Under the pieces are notes generated by a model. It saw nothing but the letters and a program-made list of their open reading frames with translations, did no database searches and was not told the DNA's origin. From contig ONAR01000016.1 in assembly GCA_900315835.1 (NCBI GenBank), forward strand, positions 1 through 64,000: a DNA stretch of 64,000 nt. The letters are read 5' to 3'. This DNA is from an uncultured Prevotella sp. (GTDB lineage: Bacteria; Bacteroidota; Bacteroidia; Bacteroidales; Bacteroidaceae). Below are positions 1 through 8,182 of the stretch, piece by piece. Both the position numbers and the translations under genes were made by a program. The first letter of the stretch is position 1. Every line of letters begins with the position of its first letter.

Positions 1-26
1 CATTTTCTAATCAATAGAAATAACGG

Positions 27-67
27 AAAATCGCCAAACAGCTAAATTTCAGCTATTTGGCGATTTT
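27..67 (-). terminator. Hairpin terminator downstream of tRNA-Lys
   Basis: A near-perfect stem (AAAATCGCCAAA paired with TTTGGCGATTTT, extended inward by AGCT) closes a short A/T loop. It lies just beyond the 3' end of the minus-strand tRNA-Lys and carries a T-run on both strands, so it may also serve a plus-strand gene ending left of the window. Confidence 0.75.
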
Positions 68-84
68 CTTAATGCTTAAAGTAG

Positions 85-157
85 TGACTCGCATGGGGTT
101 CGAACCCATGACCCCAACATTAAAAGTGTTGTGCTCTACCAACTGAGCTAGCGAGTC
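85..157 (-). tRNA. tRNA-Lys (anticodon TTT)
   Basis: The reverse complement folds as a cloverleaf. The acceptor stem starts GACTCGC and closes with GCGAGTC, the D-arm contains AGCTCAGTTGGTAGAGC, the anticodon stem carries loop CTTTTAA (anticodon TTT, lysine), and the T-arm contains GGTTCGAACCC. The CCA end is not encoded. A strong promoter lies about 70 bp upstream and a hairpin terminator just downstream, so it is probably transcribed alone. Confidence 0.97.
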
Positions 158-225
158 TCCACATTGATGTCAACAGGCGGGGAGGCCGGCAGTGGCCTAC
201 AGTCTCACTTTGTTGAAATCGTGTG

Positions 226-256
226 CAAAGGTAACCCTTTTTAACGGAACGACAAA
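226..256 (-). promoter_or_regulatory. Bacteroidetes-type promoter for tRNA-Lys
   Basis: Read on the minus strand, TTTG is followed by 19 bp and then TACCTTTG, matching the Bacteroidetes -33/-7 consensus (TTTG, 19-20 bp, TAnnTTTG). It points at the tRNA-Lys gene. The same TACCTTTG box precedes the tRNA-Ser/tRNA-Glu pair at 53 kb. Confidence 0.8.
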
Positions 257-257
257 A

Positions 258-1427
258 TTATTTGTCACTTTTTTCCGATGTTTTTTCCGTATCGGGCACA
301 TCCGGGCCTGAAGTTCTGTTTTCCACAACGGAAGTCAGCGCCACATCGTCCAATGGCGAATGGTCCTCCTTGGTGATGTAGCGTTTCCAGTAGGCAATAA
401 TCAGTGTGGTCAGCGGCAGGGCGACAATCAGTCCGATGAAGCCGAGCAACGCACCCCATACCGACAGCGAAAGCAGGAGGATAGCTGGATTGAGGCCCAT
501 GGCTTTACCCATAATCTTCGGCGTGACCACCATATCGGAAATCACCTGAACGACGATGAACAGCCCCACGGCCATACCAAAGATGAGCCAGAAGCTCTGA
601 CCGGTGTCGGCTGCCTTGAGCATGGCGAGGAAGGCGGTGGGAATGAGGGCGAAGGTGTGGAGATATGGCACGAGGTCGAGAATGCCGATGATGATGCCCA
701 AGCTGATAGCCATAGGGAAGTCCATTATCGTGAAGCCGACGCAGAACATCACACCCATGCAGAACGCCACCGTACCCTGACCGCGGATGTAATTATTGAG
801 CTCGCGCTCCACATCTTTGGCAAGCACCCTCCAGAACGGGCGGTTCTTCTTGGGGAAGATACGAATCCAGTTGGTCGTCAGGTACTCATAGTCGAGCAGG
901 ATGAAGAACGTATATAATAAGGTGATGAGCGACGCCACGATGCTGATGACGACGCTGGCCGTCTGACTGACAAAATTGAACAACTTTGGTGCCGCCGTCT
1001 TGAGCGCGTCGGTGAAGTCGCGGCTCTTGAGGAAGTTCTGAATGGTTTCCTGATTCTCCAGGATGCGGTCGCTGATCCATGCCGTGATGTTGTTGGTGTG
1101 GGTGGTCTGATGCAACCAATGACTCAGGATATCGTAGAGCTTGCCAAACTGTTCAATCATTGGCGGGATGAGCAGGTAGACCAGCAGACTCAATACGGCA
1201 ATCACCACAATGAAGGTCAGGATGATGGAGAGCGCCCGTATGCGGACGTGCAACTTATTCTCGATAAACTTCACGATGGGGTAGAGCAGGTAGGCAAACA
1301 CCCATGCAACGAAGAAGGGAATGAGCACCGCGCTGAGGTAGTTGACCGCGTAGAGTATAAAGACGATCAGCAGGATGATGCCCGTCCAGCGAATAAACTT
1401 ATCAAATGTGATTTCCTTTTGAACCAT
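258..1427 (-). CDS. AI-2E family transporter (PerM/YdiK-like permease)
   Basis: The 389-residue polytopic inner-membrane protein has an N-terminal pair of membrane helices, a long amphipathic segment around residues 95-150, and about five more helices between residues 155 and 350. This is the layout of the AI-2E transporter superfamily, which includes E. coli PerM, YdiK and TqsA. The stretch around GIIIGILDLVPY, with its conserved proline, is typical of the family. The hydrophilic tail of about 40 residues after residue 350 is not part of the core. Members include quorum-signal exporters and Na+/H+ antiporters, so the substrate cannot be assigned. It lies 15 bp after thymidine kinase on the same strand and is probably co-transcribed with it. 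Confidence 0.85.
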   Translation of the reverse strand: MVQKEITFDKFIRWTGIILLIVFILYAVNYLSAVLIPFFVAWVFAYLLYPIVKFIENKLHVRIRALSIILTFIVVIAVLSLLVYLLIPPMIEQFGKLYDILSHWLHQTTHTNNITAWISDRILENQETIQNFLKSRDFTDALKTAAPKLFNFVSQTASVVISIVASLITLLYTFFILLDYEYLTTNWIRIFPKKNRPFWRVLAKDVERELNNYIRGQGTVAFCMGVMFCVGFTIMDFPMAISLGIIIGILDLVPYLHTFALIPTAFLAMLKAADTGQSFWLIFGMAVGLFIVVQVISDMVVTPKIMGKAMGLNPAILLLSLSVWGALLGFIGLIVALPLTTLIIAYWKRYITKEDHSPLDDVALTSVVENRTSGPDVPDTEKTSEKSDK

Positions 1428-1442
1428 AAGCTGTTATTTGAT

Positions 1443-2066
1443 TTATAAGGATTTGCCTTCAAACAGGTCACCGGAGCGGGCGTTGCGTGCGTCCTCCTCT
1501 ATAGCCTTTCTGTAACACTCGCGACAAAGCGGCTCATATTCAGCCTTTTCACCAAGCATCACCCTACTGTCGTTCCGCACCAATCGGTGGCTGGCATAGG
1601 CCAATGCCCCGCACCTGACACAGATGGCATGCACCTTGGTCACCTCATCGGCAATGGCGCAGAGGTCTGGCATGGGACCGAACGGCACCCCCTTGAAGTC
1701 CATGTCGAGTCCGGCCACGATGACGCGTATGCCACTGTAGGCCAACTTGTTGCATACGTCAACGAGGCTGCGGTCAAAGAACTGCGCCTCGTCAATGCCC
1801 ACCACGTCGTAGTTGACCGACTGCTTGAGTATCGTCTGCGTATCATTGACTGGCATTGACTGGATGGAGTTGTGGTCGTGGCTGACCACATTCATCTCAG
1901 AATAGCGGGTGTCTATCTGTGGCTTGAAAATCATGACGCGCTGCCGGGCGATGCGGGCGCGCTTCAAACGGCGGATGAGCTCTTCGGTCTTACCGGAGAA
2001 CATCGACCCGCATATCACTTCTACTCTGCCTTGCAAATGGCTTTCGCCTGAAATGTTTTCTATCAT
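1443..2066 (-). CDS. tdk: Thymidine kinase
   Basis: This ATP-dependent salvage enzyme phosphorylates thymidine to dTMP in the cytoplasm. The type II fold is recognisable from the P-loop [11 protein letters not shown] at about residues 20-30, the DEAQFFD magnesium/Walker B segment, and two zinc-binding cysteine pairs (CVRC and CREC) near the lasso region. The ATG at 2066 was chosen over one 26 codons upstream for two reasons: family members begin shortly before the [14 protein letters not shown] segment, and a promoter -7 box lies only 8 bp upstream of 2066, which leaves the longer reading untranscribed. The resulting protein is 207 residues, normal for the family. The transcript would be nearly leaderless. 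Confidence 0.95.
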   Translation of the reverse strand: MIENISGESHLQGRVEVICGSMFSGKTEELIRRLKRARIARQRVMIFKPQIDTRYSEMNVVSHDHNSIQSMPVNDTQTILKQSVNYDVVGIDEAQFFDRSLVDVCNKLAYSGIRVIVAGLDMDFKGVPFGPMPDLCAIADEVTKVHAICVRCGALAYASHRLVRNDSRVMLGEKAEYEPLCRECYRKAIEEDARNARSGDLFEGKSL

Positions 2067-2074
2067 AGTACGTG

Positions 2075-2105
2075 CAAAGATAATTATAATTTTCCTTCCG
2101 ACAAG
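2075..2105 (-). promoter_or_regulatory. Promoter of tdk, almost abutting the start codon
   Basis: On the minus strand, TTG is followed by 19 bp and TATCTTTG (TAnnTTTG). The last G of the -7 box is 8 bp from the tdk ATG, so the mRNA would have at most a few leader bases. Confidence 0.7.
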
Positions 2106-2135
2106 ACAACAGCTCATTACTTTTATGCTTTTTTC

Positions 2136-2166
2136 TTTGCGCAATGCGAATTTTAGCGTAACTTTG
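2136..2166 (+). promoter_or_regulatory. Promoter of the ExbB/ExbD operon
   Basis: TTTG, 19-bp spacing and TAACTTTG match the Bacteroidetes promoter. It lies 33 bp before the exbB-like start and is divergent from the tdk promoter. Confidence 0.75.
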
Positions 2167-2199
2167 CGTTGAATTAATAATGACTAATTATTTACGATA

Positions 2200-3042
2200 A
2201 TGAAAAGTTGGTTAGCAAAGATTGCTATTCTCACCTTATTTACATTCATCCCGTTCGGTATCAACGCCCAGCAGAAGGCTGGCGGCGACACCACAGCGAC
2301 CGCTACACAGGCTGATGCCGCAGCCGACTCGCTCACCGATGCCATGGCAGCCGACTCTATGGACGATGCCGCTTTGGCCGACGGTCAGGACCTGCAGCCC
2401 GAGCATCAGACATTCTATAAATCGCTGAAGACGAAGTTCATCGAGGGTAACGCCGGCTTCATGTCGTTTGTTGCCCTGGCGCTGGTGCTGGGTCTGGCCT
2501 TCTGCATTGAGCGCATCATTTACCTGAGCCTCTCAGAGATCAATGCCAAGAAGTTTATGAAGGACCTCGACGCCAAGATTGCCGCAGGCGACATTGACGG
2601 TGGCAAGGACCTTTGCCGCAACACGCGGGGACCGGTGGCCTCCATCTGCTATCAGGGGCTGGCCCGCATCAACGACAGCATCGACAACATTGAGCGCAGC
2701 ATCGTCAGCTACGGTTCGGTGCAGAGCGCTAACCTCGAGAAAGGCTGCTCATGGATTACGCTGTTCATCGCCATGGCGCCGTCGCTCGGCTTCCTCGGTA
2801 CGGTGGTCGGCATGGTGATGGCTTTCGACCAGATTCAGACCGCCGGCGACATCAGTCCGACCATTGTGGCTGCCGGTATGAAGGTGGCGCTCATCACAAC
2901 CATCTTCGGTATCATCGTAGCCCTCATCCTGCAGTTGTTCTACAACTATATTCTCTCGAAGATTGACCATCTGACCTCGCAGATGGAGGAGTCGTCGATT
3001 ACATTGCTCGACGTCATTATGAAGTATAAACTCACGCATTGA
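2200..3042 (+). CDS. ExbB/TolQ/MotA-family proton channel protein
   Basis: The 280-residue protein starts with a signal-like hydrophobic segment ending GINAQQ. An acidic, Ala/Asp-rich periplasmic stretch follows (about residues 25-65), then three membrane helices near residues 90-110, 180-205 and 225-250. The segment around ITLFIAMAPSLGFLGTVVGM is the family signature (conserved Pro, Gly, Thr, Gly lining the ion path). ExbB/TolQ proteins form pentameric inner-membrane motors with ExbD/TolR that use the proton gradient to energise TonB-dependent outer-membrane transport or envelope constriction. It opens a four-gene operon that contains two ExbD-like genes, supporting a motor role. No TonB is encoded here, so the powered partner is unknown. 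Confidence 0.9.
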   Translation: MKSWLAKIAILTLFTFIPFGINAQQKAGGDTTATATQADAAADSLTDAMAADSMDDAALADGQDLQPEHQTFYKSLKTKFIEGNAGFMSFVALALVLGLAFCIERIIYLSLSEINAKKFMKDLDAKIAAGDIDGGKDLCRNTRGPVASICYQGLARINDSIDNIERSIVSYGSVQSANLEKGCSWITLFIAMAPSLGFLGTVVGMVMAFDQIQTAGDISPTIVAAGMKVALITTIFGIIVALILQLFYNYILSKIDHLTSQMEESSITLLDVIMKYKLTH

Positions 3043-3554
3043 TGATGAAGAAGTTGTTGCAGAAGTTCACATCACAGCCCACGGAGAAGCGCTCCTCGGC
3101 CGTACTTTACGCGCTGATTGGCCTCATTGTGGTGGTGTTTGCCCTGTTCTGGCTTGTTGGTTTCAGCAGGCCGTATATCGACGACCCCAACTTCAACGCG
3201 CCTCTTTTCACCGACCTGTTGCTCATCACGGGTTACCTGCTCCTTGCCTTTGCCCTCGGCATTGCGGTGTGGGCGGTCGTAAGGTCAGCACGCACATTGG
3301 GCAAGGGCGACCGCGTGGTCAACAACATACCCGTGCGTCGCATCTCGCTCACAGTGGGCATTGGTACGTTTGTCATGATGCTGGTCACCTTCGTGCTGGG
3401 CTCATCGGCACCGATGAAGATCAACGGCGCCACCTATAGCGACGCCTTTTGGCTCCGCATGTCGGATATGTTTATCGTTACCTCGTTGCTGCTCATCGTC
3501 GCGGCTATTGGTGCCGTCGTCTATGGCGCAACCAAATACAACAGGAAATCATGA
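3042..3554 (+). CDS. Membrane protein of the ExbB/ExbD operon, function unknown
   Basis: This protein of about 170 residues has four predicted membrane helices (roughly residues 22-43, 62-84, 106-127 and 144-163). Its cytoplasmic N-terminus is basic and a short connecting stretch carries the motif NNIPVRRISLTVG. I recognise no named domain. The ATG at 3042 overlaps the stop of the ExbB gene (TGATG), and its own stop overlaps the next start (ATGA), so it is translationally coupled between ExbB and ExbD. A fourth component of the motor complex, or an assembly factor for it, is the simplest inference. A second ATG lies at 3045. Confidence 0.75.
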   Translation: MMKKLLQKFTSQPTEKRSSAVLYALIGLIVVVFALFWLVGFSRPYIDDPNFNAPLFTDLLLITGYLLLAFALGIAVWAVVRSARTLGKGDRVVNNIPVRRISLTVGIGTFVMMLVTFVLGSSAPMKINGATYSDAFWLRMSDMFIVTSLLLIVAAIGAVVYGATKYNRKS

Positions 3555-4132
3555 TTATCCAGCGTCGTAAGCATCGTGTGCCTGGGCTCAACACCACGTC
3601 AACAGCCGACATATCGTTTATGCTGCTCATCTTCTTCCTGGTGACGACCAACATGGATGTGGACAAAGGCCTGTCGCGGCAGTTGCCCCCGGTCAACAAG
3701 GAAGAGAATCAACAGTCATTTGCCGAGAAGGGAACGACGATGGCGCTGAAGATTACACCAGACAACAAACTGATTGTCAACGATAAACAACAGCCGATTA
3801 AAGGTTTGCGTAATCAAGTGATATCGTTTGTCGAAAGGGTAGGGAAGCGCCACCTCATCACAGTGGAGGCTGACCCGCAGTCGGATTATAACACTTATTT
3901 CCACCTGCAAAATGAACTGGTAGCAGCCTATCGTGTGTTGCGCAACCAAACTGCGCAGCGACTTTATCACCGCAATTTCGCCGCATTGTCGCCCCAACAG
4001 AAAGACCACGTCAGGGATGTTTGTCCGCAGCATATTGCCGAACAATACCACGATCCGGCCGCAGGACCTGTTGCAGCCGGTGGTGCCAGCCAACAGTCGG
4101 CTGCCGGCAAAGCGAAAGGAGGCCAGCAATGA
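3551..4132 (+). CDS. ExbD/TolR-family biopolymer transport protein, first copy
   Basis: ExbD proteins have one membrane helix and a periplasmic domain, and the helix aspartate carries protons. Here the sequence VPGLNTTSTADISFMLLIFF near residues 8-27 contains that aspartate (ADISF). The helix is followed by the typical LPP segment and a periplasmic domain of about 140 residues. The C-terminus is an Ala/Gly/Gln-rich tail, probably disordered. The start at 3551 was chosen because ATGA overlaps the preceding stop and the family begins just before the helix; a longer in-frame reading upstream is a shadow of the previous gene. Together with the second copy it may form a heterodimer inside the ExbB pentamer (inference). 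Confidence 0.9.
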   Translation: MIIQRRKHRVPGLNTTSTADISFMLLIFFLVTTNMDVDKGLSRQLPPVNKEENQQSFAEKGTTMALKITPDNKLIVNDKQQPIKGLRNQVISFVERVGKRHLITVEADPQSDYNTYFHLQNELVAAYRVLRNQTAQRLYHRNFAALSPQQKDHVRDVCPQHIAEQYHDPAAGPVAAGGASQQSAAGKAKGGQQ

Positions 4133-4599
4133 GTCGTTTTCGCAGATTCAACCATGAGGTACCGGGACTGAACACAGCCTCGTTGCCCGACCTTATCTTC
4201 ACGGTGCTGTTCTTCTTCATGATTGTCACCCACATGCAGAAGGTGGCGGTGAAGGTGAAATACCGCACACCGCAAGGCACCGAACTGACGCGTCTGACCA
4301 AGAAGTCGGCCGTCTCCTATATTTATATCGGTCGGCCGAACGCCGGCATGCGTCAGGCTTATGGCAATGACTATCGTGTGCAGCTCAACGATAAGTTTGC
4401 TTCGCCCGCCGAGGTGACCGACTACGTCTCGGCTGAGCGCGACCGTATGTCGCCAGAGGACCAGCAGCAAATGACGGTCTCCATCAAGGCCGACCGAGGC
4501 ACCCACATGCAGCTCATCAACGATGTGAAGCAGGCATTGCGCCAAGCCAAGGCCCTTCGCATCAACTATTCGGCGACGGAGCAGGGGAGAGGGAAGTAG
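4129..4599 (+). CDS. ExbD/TolR-family biopolymer transport protein, second copy
   Basis: This 156-residue protein is a diverged paralogue of the gene before it. Both share the VPGLNT lead-in, and here the helix contains LPDLIFTVLFFFMIVTHM with the conserved aspartate. The periplasmic domain is shorter and lacks the low-complexity tail. Its ATG overlaps the previous stop (ATGA), so all four genes of the operon are coupled. Paired ExbD genes after one ExbB are common in Bacteroidetes, but which TonB or other protein they energise cannot be read from this locus. The stop at 4599 is followed directly by a nested palindromic repeat that may end transcription. Confidence 0.88.
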   Translation: MSRFRRFNHEVPGLNTASLPDLIFTVLFFFMIVTHMQKVAVKVKYRTPQGTELTRLTKKSAVSYIYIGRPNAGMRQAYGNDYRVQLNDKFASPAEVTDYVSAERDRMSPEDQQQMTVSIKADRGTHMQLINDVKQALRQAKALRINYSATEQGRGK

Positions 4600-4600
4600 A

Positions 4601-4852
4601 AGCGCTGCCATTCATTAGGAGAAAAAGTAAGCTCACGCTGATTTCTGAGGCGACAAAGTAACCACGCTGATTTCGCAGATAGCGCAGATTAATGTTATAC
4701 CTTCGATCTCGCAGATTTTTCCTAATACCGATGCTTATTCAATGCCTAAGGGTGGTGAGAAAGATCTGTGAGATAAAGGGTGGGCAGGAATTCTGCGTTA
4801 TCTGCGCAATCTGCGTGAAAGAGATTCCGCCGCTATGAATGACGGCGCTCCT
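4601..4852. repeat. Nested palindromic intergenic element, about 250 bp
   Basis: Three inverted-repeat pairs are nested around one centre. The outer pair is 4601-4617 (AGCGCTGCCATTCATTA) with 4834-4849. The middle pair is 4661-4691 (core CGCAGATAGCGCAGATT) with 4789-4818. The inner pair is 4701-4721 (core ATCTCGCAGAT) with 4757-4778. Pairing is imperfect but consistent in order and spacing. The motif CACGCTGATTT is also directly repeated at 4634 and 4663. There is no coding signal. It fills most of the gap between the ExbD operon and the thiamine operon. Confidence 0.75.
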
Positions 4853-4891
4853 ATTGACAATGCACCCGCGAGTAAATTTCTTTCGCCATCC

Positions 4892-4923
4892 TTTGATAGT
4901 TCACATTATTTTATATAACTTTG
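4892..4923 (+). promoter_or_regulatory. Promoter of the thiamine uptake operon
   Basis: TTTG, a 20-bp gap and TAACTTTG match the Bacteroidetes consensus. It lies about 20 bp before the TPP riboswitch, as expected for a riboswitch-led transcript. Confidence 0.78.
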
Positions 4924-4945
4924 CACTTGGAAAGCAAAATGCTTT

Positions 4946-5037
4946 CTAAGGGGTGCTGCGGTTGTTGCCGTGGCTGAGAACATACCCAAGAACCTGATCC
5001 GGGTAATGCCGGCGTAGGTAGGATGCAATCCCTTTAG
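4946..5037 (+). ncRNA. TPP riboswitch (THI element)
   Basis: The conserved thiamine-pyrophosphate aptamer is clear: GGGGTGC near the 5' side, CTGAGA at 4974, ACCTGATCCGGGTAATGCC at 4992, and GCGTAGGTAGG at 5013. The closing P1 helix pairs CTAAGGG (4946-4952) with CCCTTTAG (5030-5037). TPP binding normally shuts off the downstream gene. No U-tract terminator is visible between the aptamer and the start at 5066, so control of translation or another mechanism is more likely than intrinsic termination. Confidence 0.96.
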
Positions 5038-5065
5038 TGGTTATTTTAATTCAACAAAGGTATCA

Positions 5066-7447
5066 ATGAACAAATTGATGATGACCTTCCCGTTGGCCGT
5101 GGGTACTTTGGCCATGGCCGCGGGAACAGCGAATGCGCAGAGCGATTCCATTCGTCAGGCCTCCTTGCAGGAGGTAGTGGTCAGAGCCGTACGCGCGTCA
5201 GAAAACGCGCCGTTTGCCGTGACCAATCTCAAGAAACAAGAACTCAACTCATTCTCAAAGACCGGCCGTGAGCTGCCGCTGCTCTTTGCCAACACACCGG
5301 GCGTGCTGGCCTGGGGTGAGAATGGATTAGGCACGGGTACGGTGTACATGCGTATCCGCGGTGCGGCCGGCAGCCGCATCAACGTCACCCTCGACGGCGT
5401 GCCACTCAACTCCCCTGAGGACCAGACCGTGTTTTGGGCCAATATGAACTCTTACGGCTCGCTGCTCGGCTCGGCACAGATACAGCGCGGCATCGGCACC
5501 TCTACCAATGGTGACGGCGCTTTCGGAGGCACCATTTCCCTCGGAATGGCCGCCCCACTGCTGAAGCCTTATCTCGAGGCAACGGCAAGCTACGGCTCCT
5601 ACAATACTTATAATGTAGGCGGCAACTTCTCCACCGGCCTCATCGGCAACCACCTCGTCTTCGACGGAGCCTACCACCACACCGGCACCGACGGCTACCT
5701 GCACGGCACAAGCGGCAACTCGGGCAGCTACTACGGTGGCTTAACCTGGCTTGGCGACAACTTCCAGTTGCGTTATAAGAATGTCGGCAACTACGAACAC
5801 ACAGGTCAGGCTTGGAATGGTGTAACTGCCGGCAACGATGACTATTCAATGAACAGCTACCTTGGCGTGAAGACTTATCGCGACCTCTACAAGCTGGGCA
5901 TGGGCCGCTTCAATAGCCTATACGAGGGTTTCGAACCCGACTGGAATGGCGGTTGGACCATCTCACGCTACAAAATGGATGATGGCAGTTATTGGAGTAA
6001 GACCACCGATAACTTTGTGCAGGACCATAACATCCTTTCGTTTACCTGGCAGCCTTCTGCACACTGGACTCATAATGCGGCTATCCACTATACCTACGGT
6101 CACGGTTATTATAAGGAGTTCCGCCCGAACTATAAGTTTGCGAAATTCGGCATCTATGCTACCGACGCCAGCGGCAACTTTGTCAAGAAAGCCGATTTCG
6201 TGCGCCGCAAGGGCCTTACGCAGCACACTTACGGCCTGGTTTATAACGCCAACTATAAGGACGAGAATTGGGATGTGTTAGGCGGCGTTAACCTGCAGCA
6301 GTTCCGCGGCAACCATTACGGCTATCTCGATTACATATCCAAGAATGATGCCGTCAACTTCCAGGCGCCCTATGAAGGCTTCTTCACACGCGACATCATG
6401 CCAACGCTGAAGTACTATGACTCCGACGCACATAAGTTCGACTACAGCGGCTTCCTCAAGGCTACACGCCACCTCGGTGCGCAGTGGGATGTGTTTGCCG
6501 ACCTGCAATACCGCTACGTTCACTATAAGACCAATGGCGTCAACGACAAATTCATTAAGCAGACCGACGGTACCTATAAGAACCAGTCGCTGAATATCGA
6601 CGAGGATTACAACTTCTTCAACCCGAAGGCTGGCATCACCTTCCATGAGAACGGCCACAAGGCTTATTTTTCAGTTGCTTATGCCGGACGTGAGCCTGAA
6701 CGCAACAACTTCACTGATAACGGTTCCTATCCGGCTCCCAAGGCCGAGCATCTGCTTGACTTCGAATGGGGCTACAACTACGAGGGCCGCAACTGGCATG
6801 CCGGTGCCAACTTCTACTACATGAACTATCACAATCAGTTTGTACAGACCGGTCAGCAGAGCGACATCGGTGAAAACCTCACCACAAACGTCAAAAAGAG
6901 CTACCGAGCTGGTGTAGAACTCACAGCCGACTGGTCACCGCTGTCATGGTTGACTGTCGCTGCCAATGCAGCGCTGTCTGAGAATAAGATAAAGGACTTT
7001 GACGAATATATCGAGACTTATGACGATGACTGGAACGATATGGACCCGACGATAAAGCACTACGACAACTCCACGCTGTCATTCTCGCCGTCAGCCATCC
7101 TCAATGGCTTTATCACGTTCCGCTACCGCGGCTTCGAGGGTACGTGGCACACCAACTATGTGAGCCGTCAATATATGGACTTGTCAGCGAACAAGGACCG
7201 CTCGCTGCCCTGGTTCACGGCGAGCGATGTCAACATGAGCTACCGTCTTCCGTTGAAGGGTTGTCTCAAGGCAATCGTTTTCGGACTCAATCTCAACAAC
7301 ATCTTCGACCGCCATTACGCTGTCTCGGGTTGGAGCTACTCAGCTATAGTGGATAAGCACTATCCAGAGTCCAACCGCTACTATCAGCTCGGCTACATCC
7401 CCGCCGCCGGCTTCAACATGATGGGCAACATCACGTTGCAGTTCTGA
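5066..7447 (+). CDS. TonB-dependent outer-membrane receptor for thiamine (OMR1/OMthi type)
   Basis: This 793-residue outer-membrane receptor has a signal peptide (residues 1-24, cleaved after NAQ-like residues), a plug domain (about 40-150, with YMRIRGAAGSRINVTLDGVP) and a 22-strand-type beta barrel ending in an aromatic C-terminus (NITLQF). The region QEVVVRAVRASENAPF is the TonB-box area. It lies under a TPP riboswitch and 12 bp before a PnuT-type permease, the known Bacteroidales thiamine uptake arrangement, so thiamine or a phosphorylated form is the likely ligand. That assignment rests on context; the barrel alone would only say TonB-dependent receptor. Energy would come from a TonB-ExbB-ExbD complex such as the one encoded just upstream. 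Confidence 0.93.
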   Translation: MNKLMMTFPLAVGTLAMAAGTANAQSDSIRQASLQEVVVRAVRASENAPFAVTNLKKQELNSFSKTGRELPLLFANTPGVLAWGENGLGTGTVYMRIRGAAGSRINVTLDGVPLNSPEDQTVFWANMNSYGSLLGSAQIQRGIGTSTNGDGAFGGTISLGMAAPLLKPYLEATASYGSYNTYNVGGNFSTGLIGNHLVFDGAYHHTGTDGYLHGTSGNSGSYYGGLTWLGDNFQLRYKNVGNYEHTGQAWNGVTAGNDDYSMNSYLGVKTYRDLYKLGMGRFNSLYEGFEPDWNGGWTISRYKMDDGSYWSKTTDNFVQDHNILSFTWQPSAHWTHNAAIHYTYGHGYYKEFRPNYKFAKFGIYATDASGNFVKKADFVRRKGLTQHTYGLVYNANYKDENWDVLGGVNLQQFRGNHYGYLDYISKNDAVNFQAPYEGFFTRDIMPTLKYYDSDAHKFDYSGFLKATRHLGAQWDVFADLQYRYVHYKTNGVNDKFIKQTDGTYKNQSLNIDEDYNFFNPKAGITFHENGHKAYFSVAYAGREPERNNFTDNGSYPAPKAEHLLDFEWGYNYEGRNWHAGANFYYMNYHNQFVQTGQQSDIGENLTTNVKKSYRAGVELTADWSPLSWLTVAANAALSENKIKDFDEYIETYDDDWNDMDPTIKHYDNSTLSFSPSAILNGFITFRYRGFEGTWHTNYVSRQYMDLSANKDRSLPWFTASDVNMSYRLPLKGCLKAIVFGLNLNNIFDRHYAVSGWSYSAIVDKHYPESNRYYQLGYIPAAGFNMMGNITLQF

Positions 7448-7459
7448 TACGCCAAGGCG

Positions 7460-8059
7460 ATGGACGCATTTTTCCTTGACCACTGGCTTGACATCACGAC
7501 CACCGTTCTTGGCCTGGCATACATCCTCTTGGAGTATAAAGCCTCGATATGGCTGTGGCTCGTGGGTTTCGTGATGCAGGCCATGGACATCGTGCTGTAT
7601 TATGAGAAAGGACTCTATGCCGACTGCGGCATGGAGTTCTATTACATCGCCATGACCGTATATGGCTTCTGGGTATGGAAGTTTGGCAAGAAACATCATC
7701 AGAAGCAAGGCGACAACCTTCCTGTGACCCATTTCAAACGCTCGTGCATCCTCCCTTGGACTATTGGCACGCTCGTCATTTGGGCCGTGCTGTGGTTCTG
7801 GCTCGTCAAGATTGGCTCCACCGTCCCCATAGCCGACGCCTTCACCACAGCCCTGAGCTTCGTCGGCATCTGGGCACTGGCGCGCAAGTATCTGGAGCAG
7901 TGGATCATTTGGATTGTCGTCGACGTGGTGACGTGCGTGCTATATTTCTACAAGGACATACCCTTCAAGGCCTCACTCTACGCGCTCTACGTCGTCATTG
8001 CCATCATGGGTTATCTCAAATGGCGCAAGATGATGAAAGCGGCAGCCAACAATCAATAA
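7460..8059 (+). CDS. pnuT: PnuC-family thiamine permease PnuT
   Basis: The 199-residue inner-membrane protein has about seven helices and the PnuC-family pattern, with aromatic-rich segments such as EYKASIWLWLVGFVMQAMDI and YGFWVW. PnuC-fold proteins move vitamins by facilitated diffusion and trap them by phosphorylation. PnuT is the thiamine branch, recognised by its place behind TPP riboswitches. The gene follows the TonB-dependent receptor by 12 bp with no terminator, so the riboswitch should control both. In Bacteroides a thiamine pyrophosphokinase commonly follows in the same operon; here the next sequence is an efflux pump remnant, so the trapping kinase must be elsewhere or lost. The nicotinamide riboside transporter PnuC is the alternative, but the riboswitch argues against it. 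Confidence 0.88.
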   Translation: MDAFFLDHWLDITTTVLGLAYILLEYKASIWLWLVGFVMQAMDIVLYYEKGLYADCGMEFYYIAMTVYGFWVWKFGKKHHQKQGDNLPVTHFKRSCILPWTIGTLVIWAVLWFWLVKIGSTVPIADAFTTALSFVGIWALARKYLEQWIIWIVVDVVTCVLYFYKDIPFKASLYALYVVIAIMGYLKWRKMMKAAANNQ

Positions 8060-8084
8060 GCAGTTCACGAAAATTCATTTTTTC

Positions 8085-8115
8085 TTTGCCATTCCGTTTG
8101 TTTGCACTATCTTTG
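8085..8115 (+). promoter_or_regulatory. Intact promoter in front of a decayed efflux gene
   Basis: TTTG, a 19-bp gap and TATCTTTG form a canonical Bacteroidetes promoter. Downstream are only a 14-codon reading frame (8132-8176, product begins MPTELNIVKKG) and a fragment of an RND transporter. Confidence 0.65.
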
Positions 8116-8182
8116 CAAGAAAAGTGAAGTCATGCCAACAGAACTCAATATCGTTAAGAAAGGAGAAATCGAATAATGACGT

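Noticed and set aside
2067-2144. Longer thymidine kinase start
   Set aside because: The extra 26 residues overlap the promoter boxes and are not family-like.
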